Shown here piece after piece: positions 1-8,403 of a stretch of DNA of 64,000 nucleotides. The notes below the pieces were generated by a model. That model was given only the letters and a program-made list of their open reading frames with translations, was not told where the DNA came from and searched no databases. The stretch's first letter is position 1, and the number at the start of each line of letters is the position of its first letter. The DNA lies in assembly GCA_004431415.1 (NCBI GenBank), contig QPMI01000160.1:62001-126000 (forward strand). The letters run 5' to 3'. The position numbers and the translations under genes were made by a program. The DNA is from Cyanophora paradoxa (taxonomy: Eukaryota > Glaucocystophyceae > Cyanophorales > Cyanophoraceae).

Positions 1-3000
1 GGCGAAATCTGTTATTTGCGCTCTTGTATGGGTATGTGCAAAATCTGTGATTTCTGATTTAGTGTGGGAATGAGGTCCAACTGATGTTGAAGCTGTTGGT
101 TTCCCATAAATATTATCCCAATGCAAGTATCCACTGTGTGAGGATACAGCAGGGTTCTTGCTCCAACCTACAAGACCCACAAGGTAAATCCTTCCTATTC
201 GCCCTTGAACACCCACTTTACTCAGCCCTTCACAATTTACCCCGACATATTGCCTATACTCTACACTTGGGTCACTACCAGGAGAATAAGCATTTACTCT
301 CGAAAGAGTATAGGAATTGGTTGATGGATAAACTCCTACAACATCAAAGTATCTACTATTGTATTGACACACATAGAAGATATAGCATGTTTTCATTCCC
401 GCGGGGACAGTCCATAACATCTTGTAGCCACTACAATCTTCATCACCAGAAGCCCATGTGTTTGCTCCTGAGTAAGGAGATATAAATGTGAAAAATCTCC
501 AATCGCCTGTGCGATCTGTGGAAAGACCATTTGTGGCATCAAAGTTAATGGGAGATGTGTATGTTGGTTTATTTATAAGATCATCATAATTCCCTGTTGT
601 TGCAACTGTTGCTAAGGTGGGTCTATCCGTAATATGGCTCCATAAATGTGTATGTAGGGATGGTGGAAATGTTAAAGGTTTATCTGTAATATCCTCCCAT
701 AAATGATTGTGAGTTTGAAGTGCGACTCCCAATTCTGTTTCATCCACATAGTTTTTACTTTGCAAATAATCATCTGTGACTACACCCGAAAGGGTCTCAT
801 TGTGTAAGTTTTTCGCCGCCATTCTCTGATTAACTTCTAAGGCGCCACCTGCTAATGTTTTAATCCACGCCATCTCACATTTCCCGAAATCATCTTTTGG
901 CTGTCCCGCAAGAGGTGCATAATTGAATTTGGAGCGACTAAATATTATTTTCGGTCTTGATCCATCGGTTGCGCTTACATCTGTTACGTTTACTTGTAAA
1001 ATGGCGTCTTTATCATCATAGCTTACTGGATCTAATGGAAGTGGAGGTAGACCTGCTGTTAATGGGATGTCATTGTTGTAATAACTTGTCAAAAAGATTC
1101 CTGGTTTGGTATCTATAACCCCCACCCCACCTGCTGAAACCATTTGTATTCTTGAAGGTTGTTTAATGTATAATTCGCCATCCATTGTGGTGCCTGCTTC
1201 AATTCCTTTTCGGTGTAAGTAGTAATCACTTAATTGTAATCTTTCAGGAATGGTGTCACTCTGATAGAAACTAACCCCATAAAATCCATCACCATTAACA
1301 ATATCACCTGTCGATGCAAAACGTGGTTTTTCATCTATTTCGTTCCATGGATGTCTGTGGTTAGAATTTGTGATTTGCGAATAATCATGAGTATGTGAAT
1401 CCGGAGGGAAGGTTAACGGAGGATTTGTGATATGCTCCCACAGATGTGTATGGGCGAAATCTGTGATTTGATCTTTTGTGTGAGTATGGGCGAAATCTGT
1501 GATTTGATCTTTTGTGTGAGAATGGGCGAAATCTGTGATTTGATCTTTTGTGTGAGTATGGGCGAAATCTGTGATTTGATCTTTTGTGTGAGAATGGGCG
1601 AAATCTGTTATTTGATCTTTTGTGTGAGTATGGGCGAAATCTGTTATTTGATCTTTTGTGTGAGTATGGGCGAAATCTGTGATCTGATCTTTGGTGTGAG
1701 TATGGGCGAAATCTGTAATTTGCGCTTTCGTGTGTGTGTGGTTTTGTATCCAACCTTGAACCACATTCGATGTTGGATGATGTGGTAAATTCGCATTACT
1801 TGTTACTGTGAGATTATCTATTATTGTTTCATGTGATATTATCTTTAATGCTCTGTAAAGTGTAAGAGATTGAGTGATTGGAAATCCATACATCATTTGG
1901 ATGTAATATCTTACTTCTTGTTTTTCTGCTATTGTCAATGCTCTATTGAAGACAAGCAATTCACTTATCGCCCCACCACCAATTGTCCCTAACCCAAAGT
2001 GATTTACCAATAAATCTGGTAAATAACTACTCCCTGTTGTCACGGTTCCAACATCAACGCCATTTAGTCCTACTGTTATGGAGTTTGCTGTAATTGTTTG
2101 GTCTGTGTAATACCATTTATTTACCAAAGATGGGACACTGATTATTGGGAGACTGGATGTTGGGACAACAGAATCATTTATCCACATGTTATTTACTCCA
2201 ATACTTGATGCTGTCCTTGTGCCGTAATACATTTGTCTATTTGGTTGAGATTGATTGAAGAAACGTAAATGTGTATCTGTGGTAGCAAATGTTTCATGAC
2301 ATCTCCCCACAAAGAAATACGTTAAGCCATTTGTAAAATCCACTGTTTTAGCTACTGGATAATTCGTAACTGCTAAAAAGTTTGTTCCGGAGGGAGTTGA
2401 GATACTGAACTGATTGTTGATTATAGCATTTGATGTAAAGATGGCGCTTGTTCCTGTTACTGTGATGGCTGGAATTAATGAACTTGAAGGTGACCTGTTG
2501 TAGAGGATTGAATTGTTTGCTGATTGACCTTGATTACCCAAAGCTTTCCATGCGAAAAGGCAATCGGGAATACTTAAAGCGGGATCATCGCTTGCTGTGA
2601 TGCGATAGTAATCTTTGTTAAATTCTTGCAATGTGTTTACATTAGCTGAGCCAATTGTTAGAATTCCATTCACTTTTAAGTTGCTGGTCTCAATGTTGCT
2701 ACTGTAAATATTACTATTAACTGTAAGGTCTCCTGTGATTGTCCCACCAACAAGTGGAAGATACTTAGATAATTCATCGGCAAGTTCAGGTTTTGTTACA
2801 TAATTTCCAAGCATCGCAAGAGTAACAAAATTAACGAGAATTACAGCCGTTAGGTAATCTTCCGTTACGATTCTTGAAATATCTTCATTGTGTATGTTTT
2901 TGGCGCTTGCTCTTTGATTGATTTCTAATAAACCTTCACCAACGCCACCGTTATATTTCGTTTTTATCCATGCTATCTCACATCGTCTATAATCATCTCG

Positions 3001-4812
3001 ATCTCCTATAAAAGTATTTGGTAAAAGACGCTGCCGACTAAATACTAATTTGGGTCTCGATTGGTCAAAGTCGCTAACATCTGTTACATTAATTTGTATT
3101 GCTGCGTCTTTGTTATCGCAACTATTTGGATCTAATGGAAGTGACGGTAGCGGAGGTAATACATCTGTCATCTCGATATCCTCAGGAAAGTAACTTGTTA
3201 GATATATTCCGGGTTTTGTCTCATACAAACCAAAATTACCACTAACTGGTAAGATCCCATCTCTTCTGGGTGGTCTAATGTATAATTCGGCTTCCATTCC
3301 TGTGCCTGCTTCTATTCCCATGCGATTAAGGTAGTGGTCATTTAATTGTAATCTTTCTTCGATTTCTATGTTTCGGTAGAGACTTACGCCATGTTGGAAA
3401 TCTGTTAATATATTTCCTGCCGATGCGAAAGTAGGTTGCTCATCGATTTCGTCCCAATTATGCCTATGGTCTTCTGGTGGGAACTGTTCTGGTATTCCGT
3501 CAATGTCATCCCAATCATGTCTATGGTCTTCTGGTGGAAATCTTTCTGGTTTATTATCGATTTCGTCCCAATCATGTCTATGGTCTTCTGGTGGAAATCT
3601 ATCCGGTTTATTATCTATTTCATCCCAATCGTGAGTATGGGGATCAGGAGGATATGTTTCAGGTTTATTTCGGATGTCTTCCCAATTAATGATAAAATCA
3701 AATAGATCGGGAGCGAATCCATCAGGTAACAGCTGCTCGTCGTAAGGCTCGTAGCGATCATAAGTTACAAGATTTGGGTCGAAACCATCTGGTAAGACAT
3801 TATCCTCTTCAAATCGCCTATCTTCAAGAGGTATAACATTTACATCTGGTGATAAAAGCTCCTCAGCTGGTTGTTTGTAATCTGTAAATACTGGTTTGTT
3901 TCTGACTTTTTCCCAGCTAACTATGTGCTGCCCAAAGGCTACATTTTCCTCTGCTGTGTATTCCCTCCCAGGTTGCTTCTTTGGTGTCAGGTCAGGTGGA
4001 TCCCACGGAAGCGGAAAGGGGACAGGAACAGGACCGTAATGCTCAAAGATTTCCCTTATAGTTTTCTCACTGACAAGCTTTTCACCATTGGCATACACAT
4101 TGCTTCCATGGATATTTCGCCACTGCCTCGTCCTGATTCCAAGGTCTTTTGTGTTTGTGACCAAAGGTAAAAGGTGCCTATCCATTTCGACAAGATCAGG
4201 GTGTAAATGGATTGCTACTGGTTGAGTGGGGCTGCTGTTGATGGTAATTGATGGCTTTTTCTGGTGGACATCATTTGGAGTAAAAAACCCAAACGGCTCA
4301 TTCCTCGCAAAGTCATATGTAATATCCTTGGGGTATACATCATTAGTTGAACAGACTTGATTTGTGTTCTGGAAATGGCCCACTTGTAATACTTGGGGAA
4401 CCTCTGTTTTTGTGGTGCTGCCCTCATTATAAATTCTTAAACCCGTGTTCTGTTTGCCCTGCTCATCTTGTACATTGAAAATCAAACGGCCACTATCACA
4501 CCTTGATGGTATGTCTGGATGGGTTCCACTTGGTTTAAGTTTTCTGGGTCTCTTTCTGGTTGCTTTGATCTCTGCTACTTGATTGGCTTTTACATTGCCC
4601 AAACTAAAAGCTACACTGACATCTTCCTTGTCTGGATCGGTCTGATTTAAGGAAAGAGCATGCTCCCTTGATTGAGTCTTTGAAGAACTGTCAGAGCTGT
4701 GGTCGATTGATATTGAACCTTTAACTTTTATATTATCAAAGTTCACATGCTTTGTGCTGCTGGAATTATCATCTTGAATTGTTTCCAGATTAGGGGGGTA
4801 ATTAAAGCTCAT
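1..4812 (-). CDS. Giant phage-tail-fibre-like protein (partial, open at left edge)
   Basis: Reading the minus strand from the ATG at 4812 gives one frame with no stop codon down to base 1, so at least 1,604 residues; the C-terminus lies outside the window. The order is: a charged N-terminal region; near 3,430-3,680 four repeats of the type DWDEIDNKP followed by PPEDHRH; a diverged 150-residue module (about 3,365-2,855); a laminin-G/ConA-like domain (about 2,560-1,870, ending in SELLVFNRALTIAEKQEV); eight 12-residue repeats DQITDFAHTHTK (1,432-1,735); a second copy of the 150-residue module (about 1,245-765); and further H-x-H and I-x-x-KP repeats to the edge. W-x-x-I-x-x-KP and H-x-H repeats are typical of phage long tail fibres, where the histidines can bind iron. 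I infer a trimeric virion fibre for host attachment. It is divergent from the patatin gene across a 43-bp shared promoter. Confidence 0.8.
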   Translation of the reverse strand, partial: MSFNYPPNLETIQDDNSSSTKHVNFDNIKVKGSISIDHSSDSSSKTQSREHALSLNQTDPDKEDVSVAFSLGNVKANQVAEIKATRKRPRKLKPSGTHPDIPSRCDSGRLIFNVQDEQGKQNTGLRIYNEGSTTKTEVPQVLQVGHFQNTNQVCSTNDVYPKDITYDFARNEPFGFFTPNDVHQKKPSITINSSPTQPVAIHLHPDLVEMDRHLLPLVTNTKDLGIRTRQWRNIHGSNVYANGEKLVSEKTIREIFEHYGPVPVPFPLPWDPPDLTPKKQPGREYTAEENVAFGQHIVSWEKVRNKPVFTDYKQPAEELLSPDVNVIPLEDRRFEEDNVLPDGFDPNLVTYDRYEPYDEQLLPDGFAPDLFDFIINWEDIRNKPETYPPDPHTHDWDEIDNKPDRFPPEDHRHDWDEIDNKPERFPPEDHRHDWDDIDGIPEQFPPEDHRHNWDEIDEQPTFASAGNILTDFQHGVSLYRNIEIEERLQLNDHYLNRMGIEAGTGMEAELYIRPPRRDGILPVSGNFGLYETKPGIYLTSYFPEDIEMTDVLPPLPSLPLDPNSCDNKDAAIQINVTDVSDFDQSRPKLVFSRQRLLPNTFIGDRDDYRRCEIAWIKTKYNGGVGEGLLEINQRASAKNIHNEDISRIVTEDYLTAVILVNFVTLAMLGNYVTKPELADELSKYLPLVGGTITGDLTVNSNIYSSNIETSNLKVNGILTIGSANVNTLQEFNKDYYRITASDDPALSIPDCLFAWKALGNQGQSANNSILYNRSPSSSLIPAITVTGTSAIFTSNAIINNQFSISTPSGTNFLAVTNYPVAKTVDFTNGLTYFFVGRCHETFATTDTHLRFFNQSQPNRQMYYGTRTASSIGVNNMWINDSVVPTSSLPIISVPSLVNKWYYTDQTITANSITVGLNGVDVGTVTTGSSYLPDLLVNHFGLGTIGGGAISELLVFNRALTIAEKQEVRYYIQMMYGFPITQSLTLYRALKIISHETIIDNLTVTSNANLPHHPTSNVVQGWIQNHTHTKAQITDFAHTHTKDQITDFAHTHTKDQITDFAHTHTKDQITDFAHSHTKDQITDFAHTHTKDQITDFAHSHTKDQITDFAHTHTKDQITDFAHTHLWEHITNPPLTFPPDSHTHDYSQITNSNHRHPWNEIDEKPRFASTGDIVNGDGFYGVSFYQSDTIPERLQLSDYYLHRKGIEAGTTMDGELYIKQPSRIQMVSAGGVGVIDTKPGIFLTSYYNNDIPLTAGLPPLPLDPVSYDDKDAILQVNVTDVSATDGSRPKIIFSRSKFNYAPLAGQPKDDFGKCEMAWIKTLAGGALEVNQRMAAKNLHNETLSGVVTDDYLQSKNYVDETELGVALQTHNHLWEDITDKPLTFPPSLHTHLWSHITDRPTLATVATTGNYDDLINKPTYTSPINFDATNGLSTDRTGDWRFFTFISPYSGANTWASGDEDCSGYKMLWTVPAGMKTCYIFYVCQYNSRYFDVVGVYPSTNSYTLSRVNAYSPGSDPSVEYRQYVGVNCEGLSKVGVQGRIGRIYLVGLVGWSKNPAVSSHSGYLHWDNIYGKPTASTSVGPHSHTKSEITDFAHTHTRAQITDFA
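1432..1740 (-). repeat. 36-bp coding repeats (H-x-H fibre motif)
   Basis: About eight tandem 36-bp units encode the dodecapeptide DQITDFAHTHTK with few changes. Two more diverged units lie at 1-60. The plus strand is also open here purely because of the repeat, which produces a spurious open frame. Confidence 0.9.
3430..3685 (-). repeat. Tail-fibre W-D-x-I-x-x-KP coding repeats
   Basis: Four to five units of about 57-60 bp encode HDWDEIDNKPxRFPPEDHR-type repeats, in frame within the giant fibre gene. The same repeat class recurs as single copies near 1,340-1,440 and 540-700. Confidence 0.8.
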
Positions 4813-4855
4813 GGCTTTTACTATATGGATTTATAAAATTCCTTATAAGTATTAG
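4813..4855. promoter_or_regulatory. Divergent promoter, fibre / patatin
   Basis: This 43-bp AT-rich gap separates two divergent start codons. On the minus strand ATATAG lies about 10 nt before the fibre ATG. On the plus strand TTATAA boxes and TATAAG lie just before the patatin ATG. Similar TATAG/CTATA boxes precede most genes of the element. Confidence 0.5.
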
Positions 4856-6412
4856 ATGCCTCACAAAATAGTCCTTAGTTTGTCAGGTGGCGGGGCAAGG
4901 GGCATTATCATTACCAGACTGCTCAAAGAAATCGAAAATCGAACTGGCAGGCGAATCATTGACCTTGTGGATCTTGTGAGTGGAACTTCCACGGGTGGGA
5001 TCATTGCCATTGGGTTGAACATCAGGCATCCAGATAGGGCAGGCGAACCCAAACTCACAGCCAGTGATTTACATAATATATACCTCACTCAGCTGCCCTT
5101 GATTTTCGCGAATCCTCGAAATATAATCGAAAATGCCCTTTTTAACACCAAGTATGATGTGGCTCCTTTGGAAAGCGCAATCTATTCTGTTACTGGCGAA
5201 TCTCTCATTCAAGATTCCTTAAAGGACATTGTGATTACTTCGTTTGATACTCAGTACATGAAACCTATATTTATCACAAATGATAACAACTACAACTTTC
5301 TGCCCTGTAAAATAGCAGCAAGGGCTACCTCTGCTGCTCCCACCTACTTTTCTCCTGTGAGTATAGTTGATTTTAATCGAGGGGTAACTGCTTGCCTTAT
5401 TGATGGTGCTATTTCAGGAAACAATAACCCAAGTGTGTGTGGCTATAGCCATGCGAGGAAGATTTACAGTGATGATGATGACATTATAGTTATAAGCATC
5501 TCTTGTGGTGAGGTAGACCCATATTTAGAGTCTGATTATTTCGGCTATGGTTATGAGACTGTGAATAGTTGGGGCATTCTCTCATGGATTGCCTCAACAG
5601 ATGGAAGCCCATTGATCAACATGCTCATGGCAGCAAGTGAGCTGTCAGCTCTTGACAAAATGGAGGAGTTGCTACCTTACAACTACGATCAGGATTATGG
5701 GAGGTACTATAGGCTATCTGTTCCTCTTCCAAATCACATAGTCAAGTCCCTTGATGATACCTCTAAAATCCCCGACATGCTTGCGTTCACTGAGACATAC
5801 ATAGCAGCAAACAACACCATGATTAATAAGCTTTGCGATTTGCTGGTAGCAAACTATGAATTAAAGAACCCATCAAAAGCTTACATCTCTTCCACTCTCA
5901 CCCTGTCACCACCTTTGGATGCTAATTGGTACAAACTTGCTGATGATGCCTTTACTGCCTCCTCCTCTGTGATAGGTAAAGAGCCCCACATGGCTCGACC
6001 TTCATCATTTGGCTGGGAAGCTGGGGCATTTGCTCCAGAGCAGATATGGGAGACCCCCACTGAGTACCTTCAAGTTGCTTTCCCATATACGTTTGAACTC
6101 TCTTCAGTGGTTGTCTATGGGTCAGGGGACACCAATGCTTTCATAAAGACTTTCAATGTGGCTACATCAACTAATGGGGTCAACTGGTCTTTTATTCGAG
6201 CAGAGGGGCAGAACAAAACATTTGTATGTGAGAACATAAACAATGCTAATAATTCCGGCGATGTGGCTTTATTAAATGGTTACCCTCTCACCATCAAGGA
6301 TGCTTTCTACGTAGGGTTCTCTTTGAGAATAAAGTATGTTCGCATTTATCCCCTTGTTTATGTCAATGCTCCCACAATGAGAGTCGATTTTACAGGTGCG
6401 TTTATTCGATAA
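4856..6412 (+). CDS. Patatin-like phospholipase with C-terminal discoidin-like domain
   Basis: A 518-residue protein. Residues 1-330 are a patatin-type lipid acyl hydrolase with the oxyanion loop GGGARG (11-16), nucleophile elbow GTSTG (Ser45) and the catalytic Asp in LIDGA (Asp183); this Ser-Asp dyad hydrolyses phospholipid acyl esters. Residues about 360-518 match an F5/8 type C (discoidin) beta-barrel pattern: an A-S-S segment, a W near EYLQVAFPYTFELSSVVVYG, FNVATSTNGVNW, then IKYVRIYPLVY and a final VDFTGAF. Discoidin domains bind lipids or glycans, so the fusion may direct the lipase to a membrane. No signal peptide is seen. It overlaps tail-to-tail by 11 bp with the next gene. I infer a virion- or entry-associated enzyme, by analogy with other viral lipases. 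Confidence 0.85.
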   Translation: MPHKIVLSLSGGGARGIIITRLLKEIENRTGRRIIDLVDLVSGTSTGGIIAIGLNIRHPDRAGEPKLTASDLHNIYLTQLPLIFANPRNIIENALFNTKYDVAPLESAIYSVTGESLIQDSLKDIVITSFDTQYMKPIFITNDNNYNFLPCKIAARATSAAPTYFSPVSIVDFNRGVTACLIDGAISGNNNPSVCGYSHARKIYSDDDDIIVISISCGEVDPYLESDYFGYGYETVNSWGILSWIASTDGSPLINMLMAASELSALDKMEELLPYNYDQDYGRYYRLSVPLPNHIVKSLDDTSKIPDMLAFTETYIAANNTMINKLCDLLVANYELKNPSKAYISSTLTLSPPLDANWYKLADDAFTASSSVIGKEPHMARPSSFGWEAGAFAPEQIWETPTEYLQVAFPYTFELSSVVVYGSGDTNAFIKTFNVATSTNGVNWSFIRAEGQNKTFVCENINNANNSGDVALLNGYPLTIKDAFYVGFSLRIKYVRIYPLVYVNAPTMRVDFTGAFIR

Positions 6413-7337
6413 ACTCGAGCTGAAAAGAATTGTCAATTCCATTCATGTCAATGATGTCACCAAAGTAGTCTCTAAACTCAACTGTTAATTCCCTTACCAC
6501 CAGATGTCGGTCATTAATTCGAATAAACTCCCCATGTTCACCATTATAGTAAACATAGCCTCCTATATCCTTGCTTAATTGGAGTCTCAGTATGGCGCCT
6601 TGGTTTTGTGGCTGTGATTTTGGGACTATATTATGTCTGCTGGCAAAGGGAGCGAGTTCTTTGACATGTAAATAAAGGTACTGCTCAGCGTTCATATCTG
6701 CCATCTTATTGCTGTAATAAACATATCTAAGAGGTGTGGACGAAAGTCTGGATCCCGAAAAGGTAGTTCCCCACAATGGGTGATTGAGTGTGATAGGTTT
6801 GCCATCATACTTTAGAAAATTCTCAGGGCGATATGGAGATTGAGAGGGCGAATTGTCATCCATAAATGAAGACTGGAACTCAGTTGAGCTTAAACCCAAT
6901 AGCTTACCAATGCGCTTATTGCTTGCTTTTATACGGAAAAATCTGTTACTGTAGAACTCCACTTTATAAGTGGTTGGATTGTAGAATAATTTGAATTCGA
7001 AAGCAACTGTTTTTCCTGCTATAGTTTCCTCATAGAACACATAGTTCAATCCATAGTTGTATGGTTGGGTGACCCCGAAATGACCCTGATTGATATAACC
7101 GGTTGGCAAGGGGGAAATGTTGTAAGTTACTGTTTCAGTGACAGAACTATCCTGGTAGGTGAATTCCACTATTAAATGATCTGTTCCCACACTATTGTAA
7201 ATGCTGTTTGGAATTTCTGCGTAAATAACCCTACACTCTCGAGGTCTCTCTACTGGAGTTGTGAGGGTGACCCTGTAAGAGTTTTCGGTTTCACCTTGGC
7301 TGCGATCCCTGCTATCAACATTGACAAGCCGGTTCAT
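6402..7337 (-). CDS. Penton/minor-capsid-like protein A
   Basis: A 311-residue protein. Its N-terminus, NRLVNVDSRDR then a beta-rich stretch ending in YAEIPNSIYN, resembles the start of penton-type (single jelly roll) minor capsid proteins of polinton-like viruses. The rest is beta-rich, without transmembrane segments. It is divergent from a second protein of the same style that starts 9 bp away, and it lies next to the MCP, which supports a vertex or penton role. The assignment rests on motif style and context; a structure comparison would settle it. Confidence 0.55.
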   Translation of the reverse strand: MNRLVNVDSRDRSQGETENSYRVTLTTPVERPRECRVIYAEIPNSIYNSVGTDHLIVEFTYQDSSVTETVTYNISPLPTGYINQGHFGVTQPYNYGLNYVFYEETIAGKTVAFEFKLFYNPTTYKVEFYSNRFFRIKASNKRIGKLLGLSSTEFQSSFMDDNSPSQSPYRPENFLKYDGKPITLNHPLWGTTFSGSRLSSTPLRYVYYSNKMADMNAEQYLYLHVKELAPFASRHNIVPKSQPQNQGAILRLQLSKDIGGYVYYNGEHGEFIRINDRHLVVRELTVEFRDYFGDIIDMNGIDNSFQLEFIE

Positions 7338-7366
7338 TTTAATATATGAATATAGATAAAAGGAGA
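7338..7366. promoter_or_regulatory. Ultra-short divergent intergenic region
   Basis: Only 8 bp separate the two divergent ATGs at 7337 and 7346. If the plus gene really starts at its second methionine (7367), the gap is 29 bp and very AT-rich, with ATATA/ATATAG boxes. Promoter elements must therefore overlap the coding ends. Confidence 0.4.
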
Positions 7367-8377
7367 ATGCCCGTGGACTACATTGAGGTGAGCTCTTTTA
7401 ATACAATCTCTGGTGACGGTCCTACTTCAAGCTTTGTAGCTCGACTTCCAAACATATATGAGAATGTTAGGGCTGTCAGGCTGGTCTCAGCCGAATTTTA
7501 TAATAGTATCCCTATGGTGAGTGGTGAAACGCAACCAGGGGATATTACAATTGATAATTCATTCAGCATTTTTTGGAGTGAAGAATTCGATGGTGCTGGC
7601 ATTGATGGCATTCCAACTACTCGACCAGCGGCCGGCTTTGAACCTTGGAAGCAATTAATCATAAGTCGCAAAAAACCCATTCAAAGCCACCAGCAATTGG
7701 TAAATGTAATTAATGCGAAATTCGATGATAGAGAGCCGGAACCATCTATTCGCTGTAAATGGGATGAGTCACTAAAACGGATTATATTCCACTCAGAGAA
7801 ACCTTTCTATTTAGCCTTCTCTAACGCTGGAAATCCAAACCAGAAAACGATCCAAAAGTTACTGAGTGCTGCCCGATTGCTTGGTCTTGATCCCGGAAGA
7901 TATGGAAATTCCCCAATTCAATCACAGGTTTATAATGCTCTTACTGATGGCATCTTTACTGGTGAACGGGTGAATGGTATTATATCTTCGTTTGAGCCTG
8001 AAAAGACAAGGGACAGTGTTTTATTTGTCAGAGTAAAAGAGTTGGGTGATCTGGTTCAGTGTGGGGATGGTCTCCTGACTGGTTACTTCCACAAAATCGT
8101 GGTTCCTGACAAGGACTATGGTGAGCATGTGGTTTACAATTCGACAGAATCCCACCCACTTTACAAATACTATAACAAAAAAATGAGTTTGTCTACATTC
8201 TCTGTGGATATAGTAAATGCTATAAACGAACCAATTGATTTTGAGGGTCAACCTGTCCACCTCACATTTGAAATTCGCTATGGGGACGAGCCAGCAGGTG
8301 ACCCTCTCTATGAATACTTTAAGATGCGGATGTCGCAAAGTCATCCAACATATCCGGTCATTGCGAGTTTCGGGTAA
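7346..8377 (+). CDS. Penton/minor-capsid-like protein B
   Basis: A 343-residue protein. It starts MNIDKRRMPVDYIEVSSFNT and soon has VRAVRLVSAEFYNSIPMV, the same V-x-x-V-x-L-x-x-x-E-x-x-NSI pattern as its divergent neighbour, followed by a beta-rich body. The pair looks like two distant paralogues of the polinton/PLV minor capsid (penton) family. The next gene is the MCP, 26 bp downstream on the same strand, so the two may be co-expressed. The start could be Met8 (7367), which would leave room for a promoter. Confidence 0.55.
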   Translation: MNIDKRRMPVDYIEVSSFNTISGDGPTSSFVARLPNIYENVRAVRLVSAEFYNSIPMVSGETQPGDITIDNSFSIFWSEEFDGAGIDGIPTTRPAAGFEPWKQLIISRKKPIQSHQQLVNVINAKFDDREPEPSIRCKWDESLKRIIFHSEKPFYLAFSNAGNPNQKTIQKLLSAARLLGLDPGRYGNSPIQSQVYNALTDGIFTGERVNGIISSFEPEKTRDSVLFVRVKELGDLVQCGDGLLTGYFHKIVVPDKDYGEHVVYNSTESHPLYKYYNKKMSLSTFSVDIVNAINEPIDFEGQPVHLTFEIRYGDEPAGDPLYEYFKMRMSQSHPTYPVIASFG

Positions 8378-8403
8378 ACACAAGGATCATTCGTAATTTT
8401 TTT

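Noticed and set aside
1432-1788. Plus-strand open frame of 118 residues in the 36-bp repeats
   Set aside because: It is the mirror of the fibre repeat, with Cys/Met-rich repetitive translation and no homologue pattern; the minus frame is continuous for 4.8 kb.
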